Below, in pieces: positions 10,447 through 21,147 of a DNA stretch of 64,000 bases. A model generated the notes under the pieces. It was not told where the DNA came from, did no database searches, and worked only from the letters and a program-made list of their open reading frames with translations. A program made the translations under genes and the position numbers. The first letter of the stretch is position 1. Each line of letters starts with the position of its first letter. Origin of the DNA: Candidatus Mycobacterium methanotrophicum (GTDB taxonomy: Bacteria; Actinomycetota; Actinomycetes; Mycobacteriales; Mycobacteriaceae); contig NZ_CP097320.1 of the NCBI RefSeq assembly GCF_023515995.1, positions 992,001 to 1,056,000 on the forward strand, read 5' to 3'.

Positions 10447-11043
10447 ATGGAGGCTTTTCACACCCACACGGGCATCGGAGTGCCGTTGCGGCGGTCGAAT
10501 GTCGACACCGATCAGATCATTCCGGCGGTCTATTTGAAGCGGGTGACCCGAACAGGTTTCGAAGACGGATTGTTCGCGGCGTGGCGTAACGATCCGTCGT
10601 TTGTGCTCAATCTCAGTCCTTTTGACAGGGGTTCAGTACTGGTTGCCGGTCCCGATTTCGGCACTGGGTCCTCTCGGGAGCATGCGGTGTGGGCGCTAAT
10701 GGACTACGGATTCCGAGTGGTCATCTCGGCGCGGTTCGGCGACATTTTTCGCGGCAATGCGGGGAAGTCCGGGCTGCTGGCCGCCGAAGTTGCCCAAGAC
10801 GGTGTGGAACTGCTCTGGAAGCTCATCGAAGCCAGCCCCGGGTTGGAAATCACTGTCAATCTTCAAGATCGGAATGTGGCCGCCGCAACGGTGGTGGTGC
10901 CGTTCAAGATTGACGACTACACCGCTTGGCGTCTGTTGGAAGGCCTCGACGATATAGCCCTTACGCTGCGAAAACAGGACCAGATTGAAGTTTTTGAGAC
11001 GGCTCGGCCGGCCTGGAAGCCGCAGACATTGTCAACTTCCTGA
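10447..11043 (+). CDS. leuD: 3-isopropylmalate dehydratase small subunit
   Basis: This 198-residue swivel-domain subunit partners LeuC. Motifs are [20 protein letters not shown] near the N-terminus and [17 protein letters not shown], which contacts substrate. It starts 17 bp after leuC with an AGAGGGAGAA ribosome site, so the pair forms an operon. The next gene, hupB, has its own 210-bp upstream region. Confidence 0.96.
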   Translation: MEAFHTHTGIGVPLRRSNVDTDQIIPAVYLKRVTRTGFEDGLFAAWRNDPSFVLNLSPFDRGSVLVAGPDFGTGSSREHAVWALMDYGFRVVISARFGDIFRGNAGKSGLLAAEVAQDGVELLWKLIEASPGLEITVNLQDRNVAAATVVVPFKIDDYTAWRLLEGLDDIALTLRKQDQIEVFETARPAWKPQTLSTS

Positions 11044-11253
11044 CGGCTCGATTGGCCCCGAATTTGTGCGCCGCTACGGTGTACTTGACGGCTCGTCCTC
11101 TCTCAAGCCACCTATCAAGCGCGGCAACCGGATTCCTAAAAAAGTTCGCCAGAACCGATTGAAATTGCGCGCGGCTCTTGGAAATCAGCCGTCTTAGGGT
11201 TTACCGTGTCCTCTAGTCGGTCCAACATGGACCGCTAGCAGCGGAGGATTTGC

Positions 11254-11847
11254 ATGAACAAGGCAGAGCTCATTGATGTGCTCACAGAGAAATTGGGCTC
11301 AGATCGTCGGTCGGCAACCGCCGCCGTCGAGAACGTCGTCGACACTATTGTGCGGGCGGTGCACAAGGGCGACAGCGTGACCATCACCGGCTTCGGTGTC
11401 TTCGAACAGCGCCGTCGCGCGGCACGGGTAGCCCGTAACCCGCGCACCGGTGAGACGGTAAAGGTAAAGCCAACGTCTGTGCCTGCGTTCCGGCCGGGCG
11501 CACAATTCAAAGCGGTTGTCTCTGGCGCACAGCGCCTCCCAGCGGAAGGACCAGCGGTGAAGCGAGGCGTCGTCGCTGGCGGTGCCAGGAAGTCGCCGGC
11601 CAAGAAAGCGACCAAGTCAACTGCCAAGAAGGCTGCGAAGAAGGCTCCGGCCCGGAAAGTCGCTGCCAAGAAGGCGCCTGCCAAGAAGGCGGCAACCAAG
11701 CGCGCGCCTGCTAAGAAGGCCACCAAATCGACGGCAAGGAAAGCCACTAAGTCGACGGCGAGGACGGCAACGAAGGCTCCAGCTCGCCAGACTGCAGCCA
11801 AGAAGTCGCCCGCCAAGAAGGCAACTGCCCGTCGCGGCCGTCGGTAG
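11254..11847 (+). CDS. hupB: DNA-binding protein HU with Lys/Ala-rich tail
   Basis: The first 90 residues are a canonical HU fold ([44 protein letters not shown]). From about residue 105 a histone-H1-like tail of repeated PAKK/TKS/ARK units follows. This two-domain form is typical of mycobacterial HupB (HLP/MDP1), which compacts DNA and affects growth and iron genes. A GGAGG ribosome site sits seven bases before the ATG. The 197-residue length is slightly shorter than in M. tuberculosis by my recollection; tail repeat number varies between species. Confidence 0.97.
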   Translation: MNKAELIDVLTEKLGSDRRSATAAVENVVDTIVRAVHKGDSVTITGFGVFEQRRRAARVARNPRTGETVKVKPTSVPAFRPGAQFKAVVSGAQRLPAEGPAVKRGVVAGGARKSPAKKATKSTAKKAAKKAPARKVAAKKAPAKKAATKRAPAKKATKSTARKATKSTARTATKAPARQTAAKKSPAKKATARRGRR

Positions 11848-11872
11848 GCACTAAACAACACTCAGCACCAAA

Positions 11873-11917
11873 GATTCGCCCGCGGGGCCGGCTCTTTTGA
11901 GACGTCCGCGGCGAATC
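11873..11917. terminator. Probable bidirectional terminator between hupB and mutT1
   Basis: Arms GATTCGCCCGCGG (11873-11885) and CCGCGGCGAATC (11906-11917) pair with one bulge. A looser outer match (AACAAC/GTTGTG) extends the stem. It lies in the 76-bp gap between two convergent genes. Confidence 0.6.
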
Positions 11918-11923
11918 GTTGTG

Positions 11924-12859
11924 TTAAGTCACTACGTTGGTGGCCAGCGCACTGCCAATGTGCTCGGCGGCGACCAGTTGGCCATCCACCAGCGACAGCA
12001 CCCACGTGCTGCCCTTGCGGTTGCGTGACTTGTCCGGACGTATCCCGTCGCGCGCACACCACCAAGCGATCAGGTCGGGGATCACCTTGCCCTGCGTGCA
12101 GATCACCGGTGTGCGGTGCAAGTCGGCAATCTGCAGAACCCGCTTTCGACCGCGTTTAGGGTTCTCGGCGTACGCCTCCTCGGTCAGCGTGGGCTCATTG
12201 CAGATGATCACGCCCAACTCTTCGGCGAGCGGCTCCACCGTTTGGTGGCAGCGCACGCGATCAGCTGCGTACACGTCGGTGGGTCCGAACGCAGACAGCT
12301 GCCCGACCAGTGCCTCGGCCTGCGCGCGGCCGTTCTTGTCCAGCGGTCGCATTTTGTCATCACCGGAGAATCGAGACTTGCTGCCCGCGGTGCCGTGCCG
12401 GACCACTAGCACGGTCTGGGTGTCCGCGGGAAACTTAGCGAACCGGCGCAAGACCTTTCGATCATGCGGGTAGGACACTTTCCCGATCGCGTCGGCGGTC
12501 GACAGCCAGATCAGATCATCGACTTCTCGGCCGGGAGCGAATTTTCCGCCGAGGCTGCGCGCCGTCCAGTAGTGAACCCGCTTGATACCTTGGTCGACCG
12601 GATAGCTCACGCTGTGCAGTCGGCGACCAAGTTGTGCGCGATGACCGGTCTCCTCGAAAACTTCTCGGACCGCAGTTACCGGTTCGGTTTCGCCGGGATC
12701 CACCTTGCCCTTTGGCAGCGACCAATCGTCGTAGCGAGGGCGATGGATGATCGCGACCTCGAGCGATCCGCCGGGGCCGGGTCGCCAGAGCACCGCACCG
12801 GCGGCGCAAATGAGTTTCTCGCTCACACTCAAGTCATCCCACTGGATGTGGGTCGGCAC
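11924..12859 (-). CDS. mutT1: Nudix hydrolase with C-terminal histidine-phosphatase domain, MutT1 type
   Basis: This 311-residue protein has two domains. Residues about 15-145 are Nudix, with the box [10 protein letters not shown]...REVFEETG. Residues about 165-300 form a histidine-phosphatase domain starting [11 protein letters not shown]. Mycobacterial MutT1 hydrolyses 8-oxo-(d)GTP and the resulting diphosphates, and diadenosine polyphosphates. It is the last gene of a minus-strand fbiD-ppk1-mutT1 run and begins 67 bp after ppk1. Confidence 0.93.
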   Translation of the reverse strand: MPTHIQWDDLSVSEKLICAAGAVLWRPGPGGSLEVAIIHRPRYDDWSLPKGKVDPGETEPVTAVREVFEETGHRAQLGRRLHSVSYPVDQGIKRVHYWTARSLGGKFAPGREVDDLIWLSTADAIGKVSYPHDRKVLRRFAKFPADTQTVLVVRHGTAGSKSRFSGDDKMRPLDKNGRAQAEALVGQLSAFGPTDVYAADRVRCHQTVEPLAEELGVIICNEPTLTEEAYAENPKRGRKRVLQIADLHRTPVICTQGKVIPDLIAWWCARDGIRPDKSRNRKGSTWVLSLVDGQLVAAEHIGSALATNVVT

Positions 12860-12926
12860 CGTAACGCTGGCAAGTCAATTCGTTCCTGCGCGGCTGATGG
12901 ACATCGTCGACATGGTACAGGCGGCA

Positions 12927-15170
12927 TCAGGAGCTTCGGTGTCGTTCCATCAGCGAAACCTGGTGGTCGCGAACCGTGTGACCCGCGTGCGGTAACGCCG
13001 TCCACTGTGCTTCGGGCCCCAGTTCCCAGCAGCGGGTGGCCGGGTCCAGCGCCGATTCGAATATGTCGTTGAGTTGTGCGGTCAGCCTGGGGTCTTTCAC
13101 CTGAGCCAGCACTTCGACCCGGCGATCGAGGTTGCGGTGCATCATGTCGGCGCTGCCAATCCAGAATTCGTCGAGGGCGCGGAAATGCAGGATTCGCGAG
13201 TGCTCCAGGAAACGGCCCAGAATCGAGCGCACCGAAATGTTTTCGGAGAAGCCCTCGACGCCGGGGCGCAGTGCACAAATTCCGCGCACCACCACTTGGA
13301 CGCGCACTCCGCCTCGGGAGGCCCGATAGAGCGCGTCGACGACTTGCTCGTCGACAAGCGCGTTCATCTTGAGCCGGATCCATCCATTGCCGGATTGGTG
13401 ATGGGCGGCAATCTCTCGCTCGACGCGTTCGATGATGCCGGTGCGAATACCGTGCGGTGCCACCAAAAGATTGCGGTAGTCCAGCTTGCGCGAATAGCCC
13501 GTCAGCGAGTTGAACAAGTCGGTCAGGTCGGCGCCGATGTCGGGGTCGGCGGTCAGCAGGCCGATGTCCTCATAGAGCCGGGCGGTCTTGCTGTTGTAAT
13601 TGCCGGTCCCGATGTGGCAGTAGCGCCGGATCGCCGAGCCTTCACGGCGCACCACCAGACAAGTCTTGCAATGCGTTTTCAGGCCAACAAGGCCGTACGC
13701 CACATGAACTCCGGCCTGCTCCAACGTGCGTGCCCACCGGATGTTGGCCTGCTCGTCGAATCGTGCCTTGATCTCGACCAGCGCCACGACTTGCTTTCCG
13801 GCGGCGGCGGCTTCGGTCAGCGCCCGAACGATCGGTGAATCACCCGACGTTCGGTACAGCGTTTGTTTGATCGCCAGCACATCGGGATCGGTGGCCGCTT
13901 GCTCGACAAATCGTTGCACGCTAGTGGAGAACGAGTCGTAGGGGTGGTGTACCAACACGTCGCCCTCGCGCAGTGTCGCGAAAATGCTCTTCGGGGTTTC
14001 CCGCTCGGCGAACGCCGGGTTGGTGGCCGGAACGAATGTGGGATCCTTCAGTGCCGGCCGGTCGATGTCGTAGATCTGCCATAGCGACGACAGGTCAAGC
14101 AGCCCCGGCACTTGGATGACGTCACCGGGATGCACGTCGAGTTCGCGCAACAGCAGTTCCAACATGTGCTCGGTCATGTCGTCGGCCACCTCGAGGCGCA
14201 CCGGCGATCCGAACCGTCGACGCGCCAGCTCCCGCTCGAGGGCCTGCAGCAGATCCTCGTCGCGATCCTCGTCGACCTCGAAATCGGCATTGCGGGTGAT
14301 GCGGAACGCGTGGTGCTCGACAATTTCCATACCGGGGAACAGCGTCGGGAGGAAGGCCGCGATCAGCTCTTCCATCGGCAAGAACCGGACTTCTGTCTTG
14401 CCGTTGTTGCGTTGCCCGTCATCGAGGTCGACGAAACGATCGACGTTGTCGGGCACCTTGACCCGGGCGAAGTGCTGGCCGCCGTCCTGAGGCTTTCGGA
14501 CCGTAACCGCGAGGTTGAGACTCAAGCCGCTGACGAAGGGAAATGGGTGAGCGGGATCGACGGCCAGCGGCGTGAGGACGGGAAACACCTGCTCGGTGAA
14601 GTAGGTCGATAGCCGGTGCCGCTCAGCCTCGTCCACATCTGCCCACGTGACGACATGGATACCTTCCTTGACCAACCCGGGCCGCACGGAATCGAGGAAG
14701 ACCCGTGCGTGCCGGCTGGCGATGTATTGGGTCTGCTCGCCGATGCGACGCAGTTGCTCACGCGGGGTCAGACCGTCCGCGGAGCGTACCGACAGACCCA
14801 TTTCGTCGCGCCGCTTCAGCCCCGCGACGCGAACCATGTAGAACTCGTCGAGGTTGGAGGCGAAGATCGCCAGGAACTTTGCCCGCTCCAGCAGCGGCAG
14901 CGAGGTGTCGGCGGCCAGCGCCAATACGCGAGCGTTGAAGTCCAGCCAGCTTAGTTCTCTGTTGAGGTAGCGGTGCTCGGGAAGTTCGTCCTCGATCAAG
15001 GCTGCGGTGGCAGCGGGCGGTGCGGCCGGCGCCGAGTCGTCCGGTCGCCATGCGCGCCCGTCGGGCCGCGCCTCGCCTGAGGTGGCCGTAACGGCTTCGG
15101 CGCCGCCTTCGGTAGCTTCGGTAGCTTCGATAGCTTCGGTAGCTTCGATTTCGGTCACCCTTGCGATCAT
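12927..15170 (-). CDS. ppk1: Polyphosphate kinase 1
   Basis: It transfers the gamma phosphate of ATP to polyphosphate, reversibly. The 747-residue protein keeps the four PPK1 domains: [17 protein letters not shown] at the N domain, YHPYDSF-type stretch ([15 protein letters not shown]), [14 protein letters not shown], and the catalytic [17 protein letters not shown] histidine region. The first ~20 residues are odd: a run of EAT/EAI units from a 9-bp repeat, after what looks like a one-base shift near the original start (see findings). The core from [11 protein letters not shown] is intact. Confidence 0.95.
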   Translation of the reverse strand: MIARVTEIEATEAIEATEATEGGAEAVTATSGEARPDGRAWRPDDSAPAAPPAATAALIEDELPEHRYLNRELSWLDFNARVLALAADTSLPLLERAKFLAIFASNLDEFYMVRVAGLKRRDEMGLSVRSADGLTPREQLRRIGEQTQYIASRHARVFLDSVRPGLVKEGIHVVTWADVDEAERHRLSTYFTEQVFPVLTPLAVDPAHPFPFVSGLSLNLAVTVRKPQDGGQHFARVKVPDNVDRFVDLDDGQRNNGKTEVRFLPMEELIAAFLPTLFPGMEIVEHHAFRITRNADFEVDEDRDEDLLQALERELARRRFGSPVRLEVADDMTEHMLELLLRELDVHPGDVIQVPGLLDLSSLWQIYDIDRPALKDPTFVPATNPAFAERETPKSIFATLREGDVLVHHPYDSFSTSVQRFVEQAATDPDVLAIKQTLYRTSGDSPIVRALTEAAAAGKQVVALVEIKARFDEQANIRWARTLEQAGVHVAYGLVGLKTHCKTCLVVRREGSAIRRYCHIGTGNYNSKTARLYEDIGLLTADPDIGADLTDLFNSLTGYSRKLDYRNLLVAPHGIRTGIIERVEREIAAHHQSGNGWIRLKMNALVDEQVVDALYRASRGGVRVQVVVRGICALRPGVEGFSENISVRSILGRFLEHSRILHFRALDEFWIGSADMMHRNLDRRVEVLAQVKDPRLTAQLNDIFESALDPATRCWELGPEAQWTALPHAGHTVRDHQVSLMERHRSS
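15108..15152 (-). repeat. 9-bp repeat inside ppk1 5' end
   Basis: On the plus strand, four units of TTCGGTAGC or TTCGATAGC (15108-15143) plus a partial fifth. They encode repeated Glu-Ala-Thr/Ile in the disordered N-terminus of PPK1. Unit gains or losses would keep the frame. Confidence 0.85.
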
Positions 15171-15267
15171 TCCTCATGATTAGGTGGTACTGCCACCGAC
15201 TAGCCGACGTCGGTTCGCCGTTGCGCAGCCGTGCACGCGTCGTTATCGGCTTGCGTCTGCTCGCGCG

Positions 15268-15341
15268 CCTTTTCCTCGGGTTTTCCTCGCGTTTTCCTCG
15301 GCTACTCCTCTGGTTTCCTCGAGTTTCCTCTGGTTTTCCTG
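15268..15341 (-). repeat. Degenerate 10-11-bp purine repeats in the ppk1 leader
   Basis: About seven units in a row. On the minus (ppk1 coding) strand each contains GAGGAAA or a close variant; on the plus strand they read as TTTTCCTC units. They occupy much of the 179-bp gap between fbiD and ppk1. I see no gene in the gap. Confidence 0.75.
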
Positions 15342-15349
15342 GGGCCGCT

Positions 15350-16054
<705 letters not shown>

Positions 16055-16106
16055 CTACGGTTTGCCTGCACAGTGGCGCAATTCAACGAGACGGGGACCA
16101 GGGCAG

Positions 16107-17108
16107 ATGGCCAGCACGACAGCAGTGATGGGGGCCGGCGCATGGGGTACGGCGCTGGCCAAGTTGCTCGCCGACGCTGGCGGCGAGGTCACGCTATGGG
16201 CGCGGCGATCCGACCTCGCCGCGGAGATCAACGCCGGCCGTCACAACCCTGACTACTTGCCCGGCGTCCAGTTGCCGCCGGGTATCCGGGCCACCGCGGA
16301 TGCGGGCGAAGCGCTGAGCGCGGCGTCGACGGTGCTGCTGGCCGTGCCGGCGCAGACGATGCGGGGCAATCTCGAACACTGGAAGAACCTGTTCGCCGAC
16401 GGCGCGACCTTGGTCAGCGCCGCCAAGGGCATCGAGTTGGACACGCTGATGCGGATGAGCCAGGTCGTCATTGCCGTCACCGGCTTCGACCCGTCGCAGG
16501 TCGCGGTCATATCCGGGCCCAACCTGGCGAGTGAGATAGCCGATGAGCAGCCCGCTGCCACCGTCATCGCATGCAGCGATTCCGGTCGCGCGGTCGCCCT
16601 GCAGCGGATGCTGAACACCGGATACTTCCGCCCCTACACCAATGCCGACGTGATCGGCACCGAGATCGGCGGCGCATGCAAGAACGTCGTCGCGATGGCC
16701 TGCGGAATGGCGGCGGGGGTGGGCCTGGGCGAAAACACCGCAGCGGCGATCATCACCCGCGGACTGGCGGAGATCATGCGATTCGGGATAGCCGTCGGGG
16801 CCAAAGGGGCGACGCTGGCGGGTCTGGCCGGCGTCGGAGATCTGGTCGCCACCTGCATCTCGCCTCGCTCGCGTAACCGCTCGTTCGGCGAATGCCTGGG
16901 GCGGGGCCAGACGATCGAGTCAGCCCTCCAGGCCCGCGGCGGCCACGTCGTCGAAGGGGTGACGTCATGCGCGTCGGTGTCGGCACTGGCCTCGAGTTAC
17001 GACGTCGAGATGCCGCTGACCGACGCGGTGCATCGGGTCTGTCATAAGGGATTGTCGGTGGACCAGGCGGTGGTGCTGCTGTTAGGGCGCAGCACCAAAC
17101 CGGAATGA
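16107..17108 (+). CDS. gpsA: Glycerol-3-phosphate dehydrogenase [NAD(P)+]
   Basis: It reduces dihydroxyacetone phosphate to sn-glycerol-3-phosphate for phospholipid synthesis. The 333-residue protein has the N-terminal Rossmann motif [25 protein letters not shown], the catalytic lysine region [14 protein letters not shown], and [19 protein letters not shown]. The start is ATG 16107, placed just before the nucleotide motif; longer in-frame sequence upstream overlaps fbiD antisense and is not family-like. It is followed by ddlA after 56 bp. Confidence 0.96.
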   Translation: MASTTAVMGAGAWGTALAKLLADAGGEVTLWARRSDLAAEINAGRHNPDYLPGVQLPPGIRATADAGEALSAASTVLLAVPAQTMRGNLEHWKNLFADGATLVSAAKGIELDTLMRMSQVVIAVTGFDPSQVAVISGPNLASEIADEQPAATVIACSDSGRAVALQRMLNTGYFRPYTNADVIGTEIGGACKNVVAMACGMAAGVGLGENTAAAIITRGLAEIMRFGIAVGAKGATLAGLAGVGDLVATCISPRSRNRSFGECLGRGQTIESALQARGGHVVEGVTSCASVSALASSYDVEMPLTDAVHRVCHKGLSVDQAVVLLLGRSTKPE

Positions 17109-17164
17109 GCGCTGACCTCGCCGTAACAAGTACCGCAGCACCCAGGCGGTAGCGTCTCTAGGTT

Positions 17165-18298
17165 GTGAGTGCCCCTATCCCCGCCAAGACGACCGACCAC
17201 GGCCGCGTCCGCGTCGGCGTTGTATTCGGCGGACGCAGCAGCGAGCACGCCATTTCCTGTGTCTCGGCGGGCAGTATTTTGCGCAACCTCGATCCCGAGC
17301 GGTTCGACGTGCTCGCGGTCGGCATCACCCCGGACGGGTCGTGGGTGCTCACCGACGGCGACCCCGACGCGCTGGCGATCGTCAATCGTCAGCTGCCGGG
17401 GGTGAGCTCCGATTCGGGCACGGAGCTGGCTCTGGCCGCTAATCCGCTGCGAGCCGGTGAGCTGGTATCGCTGTCGCCTGGCGGGGCCGAAGTGTTGGCG
17501 TCCGTCGACGTCGTCTTCCCGGTGTTGCACGGACCCTACGGGGAAGACGGCACCATCCAAGGCCTGCTCGAACTGGCCGGCGTGCCCTACGTCGGCGCGG
17601 GCGTGTTGGCCAGCGCGGCGGGGATGGACAAGGAGTTCACCAAGAAGTTGGCACTCGCCGAAGGGCTTCCGATCGGCGCGCATGCGGTGCTGCGAGCATT
17701 GCAGTCGACGCTGGACGACCCGCAGCGCGAAAGCCTCGGGCTACCAGTGTTTGTCAAGCCCGCGCGCGGCGGCTCGTCGATCGGCGTCAGCCGCGTGACC
17801 AGCTGGGAGCAGCTGCCCGCGGCCATTGCCCGTGCGCGCCAGCATGATCCGAAGGTGATCGTCGAGGCCGCCGTTGTCGGCCGTGAGTTGGAATGCGGCG
17901 TGCTCGAATTCCCTGACGGGACAGTGCAAGCGAGCACTGTCGGAGAAATCCGAGTGGCCGGGGTCCGCGGCCGAGAGGACTCCTTTTACGACTTCGCAAC
18001 CAAATACCTCGACGACGACGCCGAGCTCGACGTCCCCGCCAAAATCGACGACGAGGTGAGCGACGCGGTGCGGGACTTGGCGATCCGGGCGTTCAAGGCG
18101 ATCGACTGCCAGGGCCTGGCCCGAGTGGACTTCTTCCTCACCGATGACGGACCAATGATCAACGAGGTCAACACGATGCCCGGCTTCACCACGATCTCGA
18201 TGTACCCGCGGATGTGGGCAGCAAGCGGCGTGGATTATTCGACCTTGGTGGCGACCATGGTCGAAACGGCGCTCGCGCGGGGGACGGGTCTGCGCTGA
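17165..18298 (+). CDS. ddlA: D-alanine--D-alanine ligase
   Basis: It makes the D-Ala-D-Ala dipeptide of peptidoglycan and is the D-cycloserine target. The 377-residue ATP-grasp protein shows [33 protein letters not shown], the ATP lysine region [16 protein letters not shown], and the C-terminal [21 protein letters not shown] with the metal ligands. The start is GTG. The gene follows gpsA on the same strand, as in M. tuberculosis. Confidence 0.97.
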   Translation: MSAPIPAKTTDHGRVRVGVVFGGRSSEHAISCVSAGSILRNLDPERFDVLAVGITPDGSWVLTDGDPDALAIVNRQLPGVSSDSGTELALAANPLRAGELVSLSPGGAEVLASVDVVFPVLHGPYGEDGTIQGLLELAGVPYVGAGVLASAAGMDKEFTKKLALAEGLPIGAHAVLRALQSTLDDPQRESLGLPVFVKPARGGSSIGVSRVTSWEQLPAAIARARQHDPKVIVEAAVVGRELECGVLEFPDGTVQASTVGEIRVAGVRGREDSFYDFATKYLDDDAELDVPAKIDDEVSDAVRDLAIRAFKAIDCQGLARVDFFLTDDGPMINEVNTMPGFTTISMYPRMWAASGVDYSTLVATMVETALARGTGLR

Positions 18299-18305
18299 CG
18301 CGCGT

Positions 18306-18362
18306 CGAATGTGGGCTTGACGCACGGGTTTGTCCGAAATGCGTGACATAACCCCACACTCG
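18306..18362. terminator. Palindrome between convergent ddlA and DUF3515 gene
   Basis: Outer arms CGAATGTGGG (18306-18315) and CCCACACTCG (18353-18362) pair with one mismatch; an inner ACGCA/TGCGT pair may extend the structure. It probably ends both convergent genes. Its form resembles interspersed palindromes common in mycobacterial intergenic DNA (recollection). Confidence 0.5.
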
Positions 18363-18368
18363 GCCAGC

Positions 18369-18899
18369 TCAGCGGAGCGGCGACGGGCTGATTGGCACCG
18401 CCGGCATGGTGCGGTCGACCAGTTCTGAAAGCTCCTGGATCGGCGTCGGGCCAGAACCCGGCGGCAGCGTGAGCGCTACATACACCGGTCGGTCGACCGT
18501 GTACCAGGTCGAGCGGTCATCTTGGCGCACCTCAAACCACTGCACCCGGTCGACGAGCTGGATTGGCGAACCAACCACGAAATCGGTCGGACGGTCGAGT
18601 CCACACCGCAGCACCACCGTTTCGCTATCGCTTGCCGCCCGCCAGCCCGCGGCGCCCGCAGGCGCCGGCTGCACGATAGGCACACGCTGATAGTCGCCGA
18701 GTCGCTGCGGCAGTGCTTCCAGCAGCGCCCGGCACGGTGGATCCTGGGCATGGACAGCGGGGACAGCCGCGATCGCCAACGGATTCGGCCGCGGGTGACG
18801 GGTCGCCGCGATCGCCAGGATGGCGCCGACGGCGCCGACCGCCACCACCAATGCGGCGATCAGCAGGGCACGCCGCGGCCCGTCGTACTCGTCGACCAT
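18369..18899 (-). CDS. DUF3515 family, membrane-anchored or exported protein
   Basis: The 176-residue product starts MVDEYDGPRRALL and has one hydrophobic segment at about residues 9-32, which could be an anchor or signal. A DUF3515 domain follows, with two cysteines (DPPCRALL and VVLRCGLD) that could form a disulfide, and the WFEVRQDDRSTWYTVDRP block. Function is unknown. The start chosen is ATG 18899; longer in-frame sequence upstream runs antisense through thiL. It is divergent from thiL, with starts 43 bp apart. Confidence 0.85.
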   Translation of the reverse strand: MVDEYDGPRRALLIAALVVAVGAVGAILAIAATRHPRPNPLAIAAVPAVHAQDPPCRALLEALPQRLGDYQRVPIVQPAPAGAAGWRAASDSETVVLRCGLDRPTDFVVGSPIQLVDRVQWFEVRQDDRSTWYTVDRPVYVALTLPPGSGPTPIQELSELVDRTMPAVPISPSPLR

Positions 18900-18941
18900 G
18901 CTTACACTCCCGGAGTCGTAACGTACCCGCCAGGAGGTGGT

Positions 18942-19889
18942 GTGAGCACGCTGGGCGAACTCGGCGAGTTCGGAATGATCGCGCGGCTGATTGCGGGCCG
19001 TCGCCAGCCGGACGCCGTCGCTGTCGGACCGGGCGACGACGCTGCTGTGCTGTTGGCCGGCGACGGTCGCGTCGTGGTGTCGACGGACATGCTCATCGAG
19101 AACCGGCACTTCCGGCTGGACTGGTCGACACCGCACGACGTCGGCCGTAAAGCCGTGGCGCAGAACGCCGCCGACATCGAAGCGATGGGCGCGCGGCCCA
19201 CGGCGTTCGTCGTCGGCTTCGGTGCACCGCCGGAAACGCCGGCCGAACAGGTCAGCGCGCTCGCTGACGGCATGTGGGAGGAGGCCGGGCGGCTGGGCGC
19301 CGGCATCGTCGGCGGAGATCTGGTCAGCAGCCCGCAATGGGTGGTGTCAATGACCGTGCTGGGCGATTTGGACGGCCGAGGCCCGGTATTACGGTCGGGA
19401 GCGCGGCCGGGTTCGCGGCTCGCAGTCGCCGGGCAGGCGGGGCAGTCTGCTGCCGGATATACATTGTGGCACAAGGGTATTGAGGGATTCGACGACTTAC
19501 GGCATCGCCATCTGGTGCCGCAACCGCCCTACGGGCAGGGAAGCGCGGCCGCTGATGCCGATGCGCAGGCGATGATCGACATATCCGACGGTCTCATAGC
19601 AGACCTGGGGCATCTGGCCGAAGCATCCGGCGTGACCGTCGACCTGGGCACCGAAGCGCTGAGCGCCGATCGCGACGCATTGCTGGGCGCCGCCGAAGCC
19701 GCGGGGGTCGACGCGTGGACGTGGGTCCTCGGCGGGGGAGAAGACCACGCGCTGGTCGCAGCATTCGCCGGCCCCATTCCCGCGGGGTGGCGGGTGATCG
19801 GGCGGGTGCTCGACGGGCCGGCGCGGGTGCTCGTCGACGGCGCCCAGTGGCACGGCTACACGGGCTGGCAGTCGTTTGGCGCCCGATGA
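18942..19889 (+). CDS. thiL: Thiamine-monophosphate kinase
   Basis: Last step of thiamine diphosphate synthesis. The 315-residue protein has the PurM/ThiL-like features GDDAAVL near residue 30, STDMLIENRHF, the AQNAADIEAMGARP stretch with Mg ligands, and ISDGLIADLGHLAEASG. The GTG at 18942 is preceded by AGGAGGTGG, a strong ribosome site; longer upstream frames overlap the DUF3515 gene and are unlikely. ung follows after 60 bp. Confidence 0.95.
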   Translation: MSTLGELGEFGMIARLIAGRRQPDAVAVGPGDDAAVLLAGDGRVVVSTDMLIENRHFRLDWSTPHDVGRKAVAQNAADIEAMGARPTAFVVGFGAPPETPAEQVSALADGMWEEAGRLGAGIVGGDLVSSPQWVVSMTVLGDLDGRGPVLRSGARPGSRLAVAGQAGQSAAGYTLWHKGIEGFDDLRHRHLVPQPPYGQGSAAADADAQAMIDISDGLIADLGHLAEASGVTVDLGTEALSADRDALLGAAEAAGVDAWTWVLGGGEDHALVAAFAGPIPAGWRVIGRVLDGPARVLVDGAQWHGYTGWQSFGAR

Positions 19890-19949
19890 CGACGCGGGCC
19901 GCGGCGCGGCCCGAGGAGGAAGCGGGCAATTGGACAGTAGGGTGACCCG

Positions 19950-20633
19950 GTGACCGCCCGGCCGTTGCACGAACTCGTCGGGGACGGTTGGGCGGCTGCA
20001 TTGGAGCCGGTCGCCGACCAGGTAGCCAAGATGGGCCAGTTTCTGCGTGAGGAGGTCGCAGCAGGCCGCGGCTACCTACCCGCTGGGCCGAATATCTTGC
20101 GCGCCTTTACTTTTCCGTTCAACCAGGTTCGGGTGCTGATTGTCGGCCAAGACCCGTATCCGACGCCCGGGCACGCCGTCGGCCTGAGCTTTTCGGTAGC
20201 CGCCGACGTGCGGCCGCTACCCCGAAGCCTGGAGAACATCTTTGCCGAATATGCCAAAGACCTCGGCCATGCGATGCCGTCCAATGGCGACCTCACGCCG
20301 TGGGCCGAGCGTGGGGTGCTGCTGCTGAACCGCGTACTCACCGTGCGGCCCGGCAACCCGGCGTCTCACCGCGGCAAGGGCTGGGAAGCGGTCACCGAGT
20401 GCGCGATTCGCGCTCTGGTGGATCGCCGGCAGCCGACGGTGGCCATTTTGTGGGGTAAAGACGCCTCGACGCTCAAACCGATGTTGGCCGGCCAAGAGTG
20501 CGTTGCGATCGAGTCGCCGCATCCCTCGCCGCTTTCGGCGTCGCGCGGATTTTTCGGCTCGCGGCCGTTCAGCCGCGCCAACGAACTGTTGACGCAGATG
20601 GGCGGCGAGCCGATTGATTGGCAGCTGCCTTAG
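19950..20633 (+). CDS. ung: Uracil-DNA glycosylase
   Basis: Family 1 UDG of 227 residues, which removes uracil from DNA. The catalytic aspartate is in [21 protein letters not shown], and the C-terminal motif [17 protein letters not shown] carries the catalytic histidine and the DNA-intercalating loop. The start is GTG 19950. It sits downstream of thiL and runs convergent to rpmB. Confidence 0.97.
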   Translation: MTARPLHELVGDGWAAALEPVADQVAKMGQFLREEVAAGRGYLPAGPNILRAFTFPFNQVRVLIVGQDPYPTPGHAVGLSFSVAADVRPLPRSLENIFAEYAKDLGHAMPSNGDLTPWAERGVLLLNRVLTVRPGNPASHRGKGWEAVTECAIRALVDRRQPTVAILWGKDASTLKPMLAGQECVAIESPHPSPLSASRGFFGSRPFSRANELLTQMGGEPIDWQLP

Positions 20634-20705
20634 CTTCTCAAGGTGGAGGGCGGCACCGCGGAATCAATCTTCGGTTGCCGACCCGCTCATGAGGCCGAGA
20701 ATCGG

Positions 20706-20900
20706 CTAGACGCGCGTGACCTTACCGGCCTTGATGCACGACGTGCAGACGTTGATGCGGCGCTTGTTACCGCCGGGCCGGTTAGCAATGCGCAGGCTCT
20801 GAATGTTGGGATTCCATCGGCGGCTGGTCCGGCGATGGGAGTGCGACACGGACTTGCCGAAGCCGGGGCCTTTCCCGCAGATATCGCAGACGGCAGCCAT
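20706..20900 (-). CDS. rpmB: 50S ribosomal protein L28, zinc-binding type
   Basis: A 64-residue basic protein that keeps two CxxC pairs, CDIC near residue 5 and CTSC near residue 52. It is therefore the zinc-containing L28; mycobacteria also have zinc-free paralogues induced when zinc is scarce. It is divergent from the fakA-like gene. The 247 bp between them hold both promoters and no further gene that I can see. Confidence 0.96.
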   Translation of the reverse strand: MAAVCDICGKGPGFGKSVSHSHRRTSRRWNPNIQSLRIANRPGGNKRRINVCTSCIKAGKVTRV

Positions 20901-21147
20901 ACGTGAAACTCCTCAGATCTGGGCCCAAGGGCTGGTTGCCCTGCTCCTCTGTAGGCCATTGAGGCCTGCGTCGTCGCAGTGCGCGACCTTACGGGCGGCC
21001 CGGCGACCTGGCGACCTGGCCAGAATAGCCGCCGCGGTGCAGAACCGCCAAAACGATCAACACTGCCGGGTGTCAGGTGACCGGTGCTGTCGGCCGGAAT
21101 GGATAGGCTGGCGCCCACCGAGAGCGGCGCGAGGAGGTGGGATTCAG

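Noticed and set aside
11581..11840. Lys-rich repeats after hupB as a separate gene or repeat element
   Set aside because: They are in frame with the HU domain and form the normal mycobacterial HupB tail.
15268..15341. CRISPR array
   Set aside because: Units are 10-11 bp, degenerate and contiguous with no spacers; no cas genes are present.
20803..21147. 115-residue N-terminal extension of the FakA-like protein
   Set aside because: It runs across rpmB antisense and its promoter region; the GTG at 21148 has GAGGAGGTGG upstream and the DhaL domain begins soon after.
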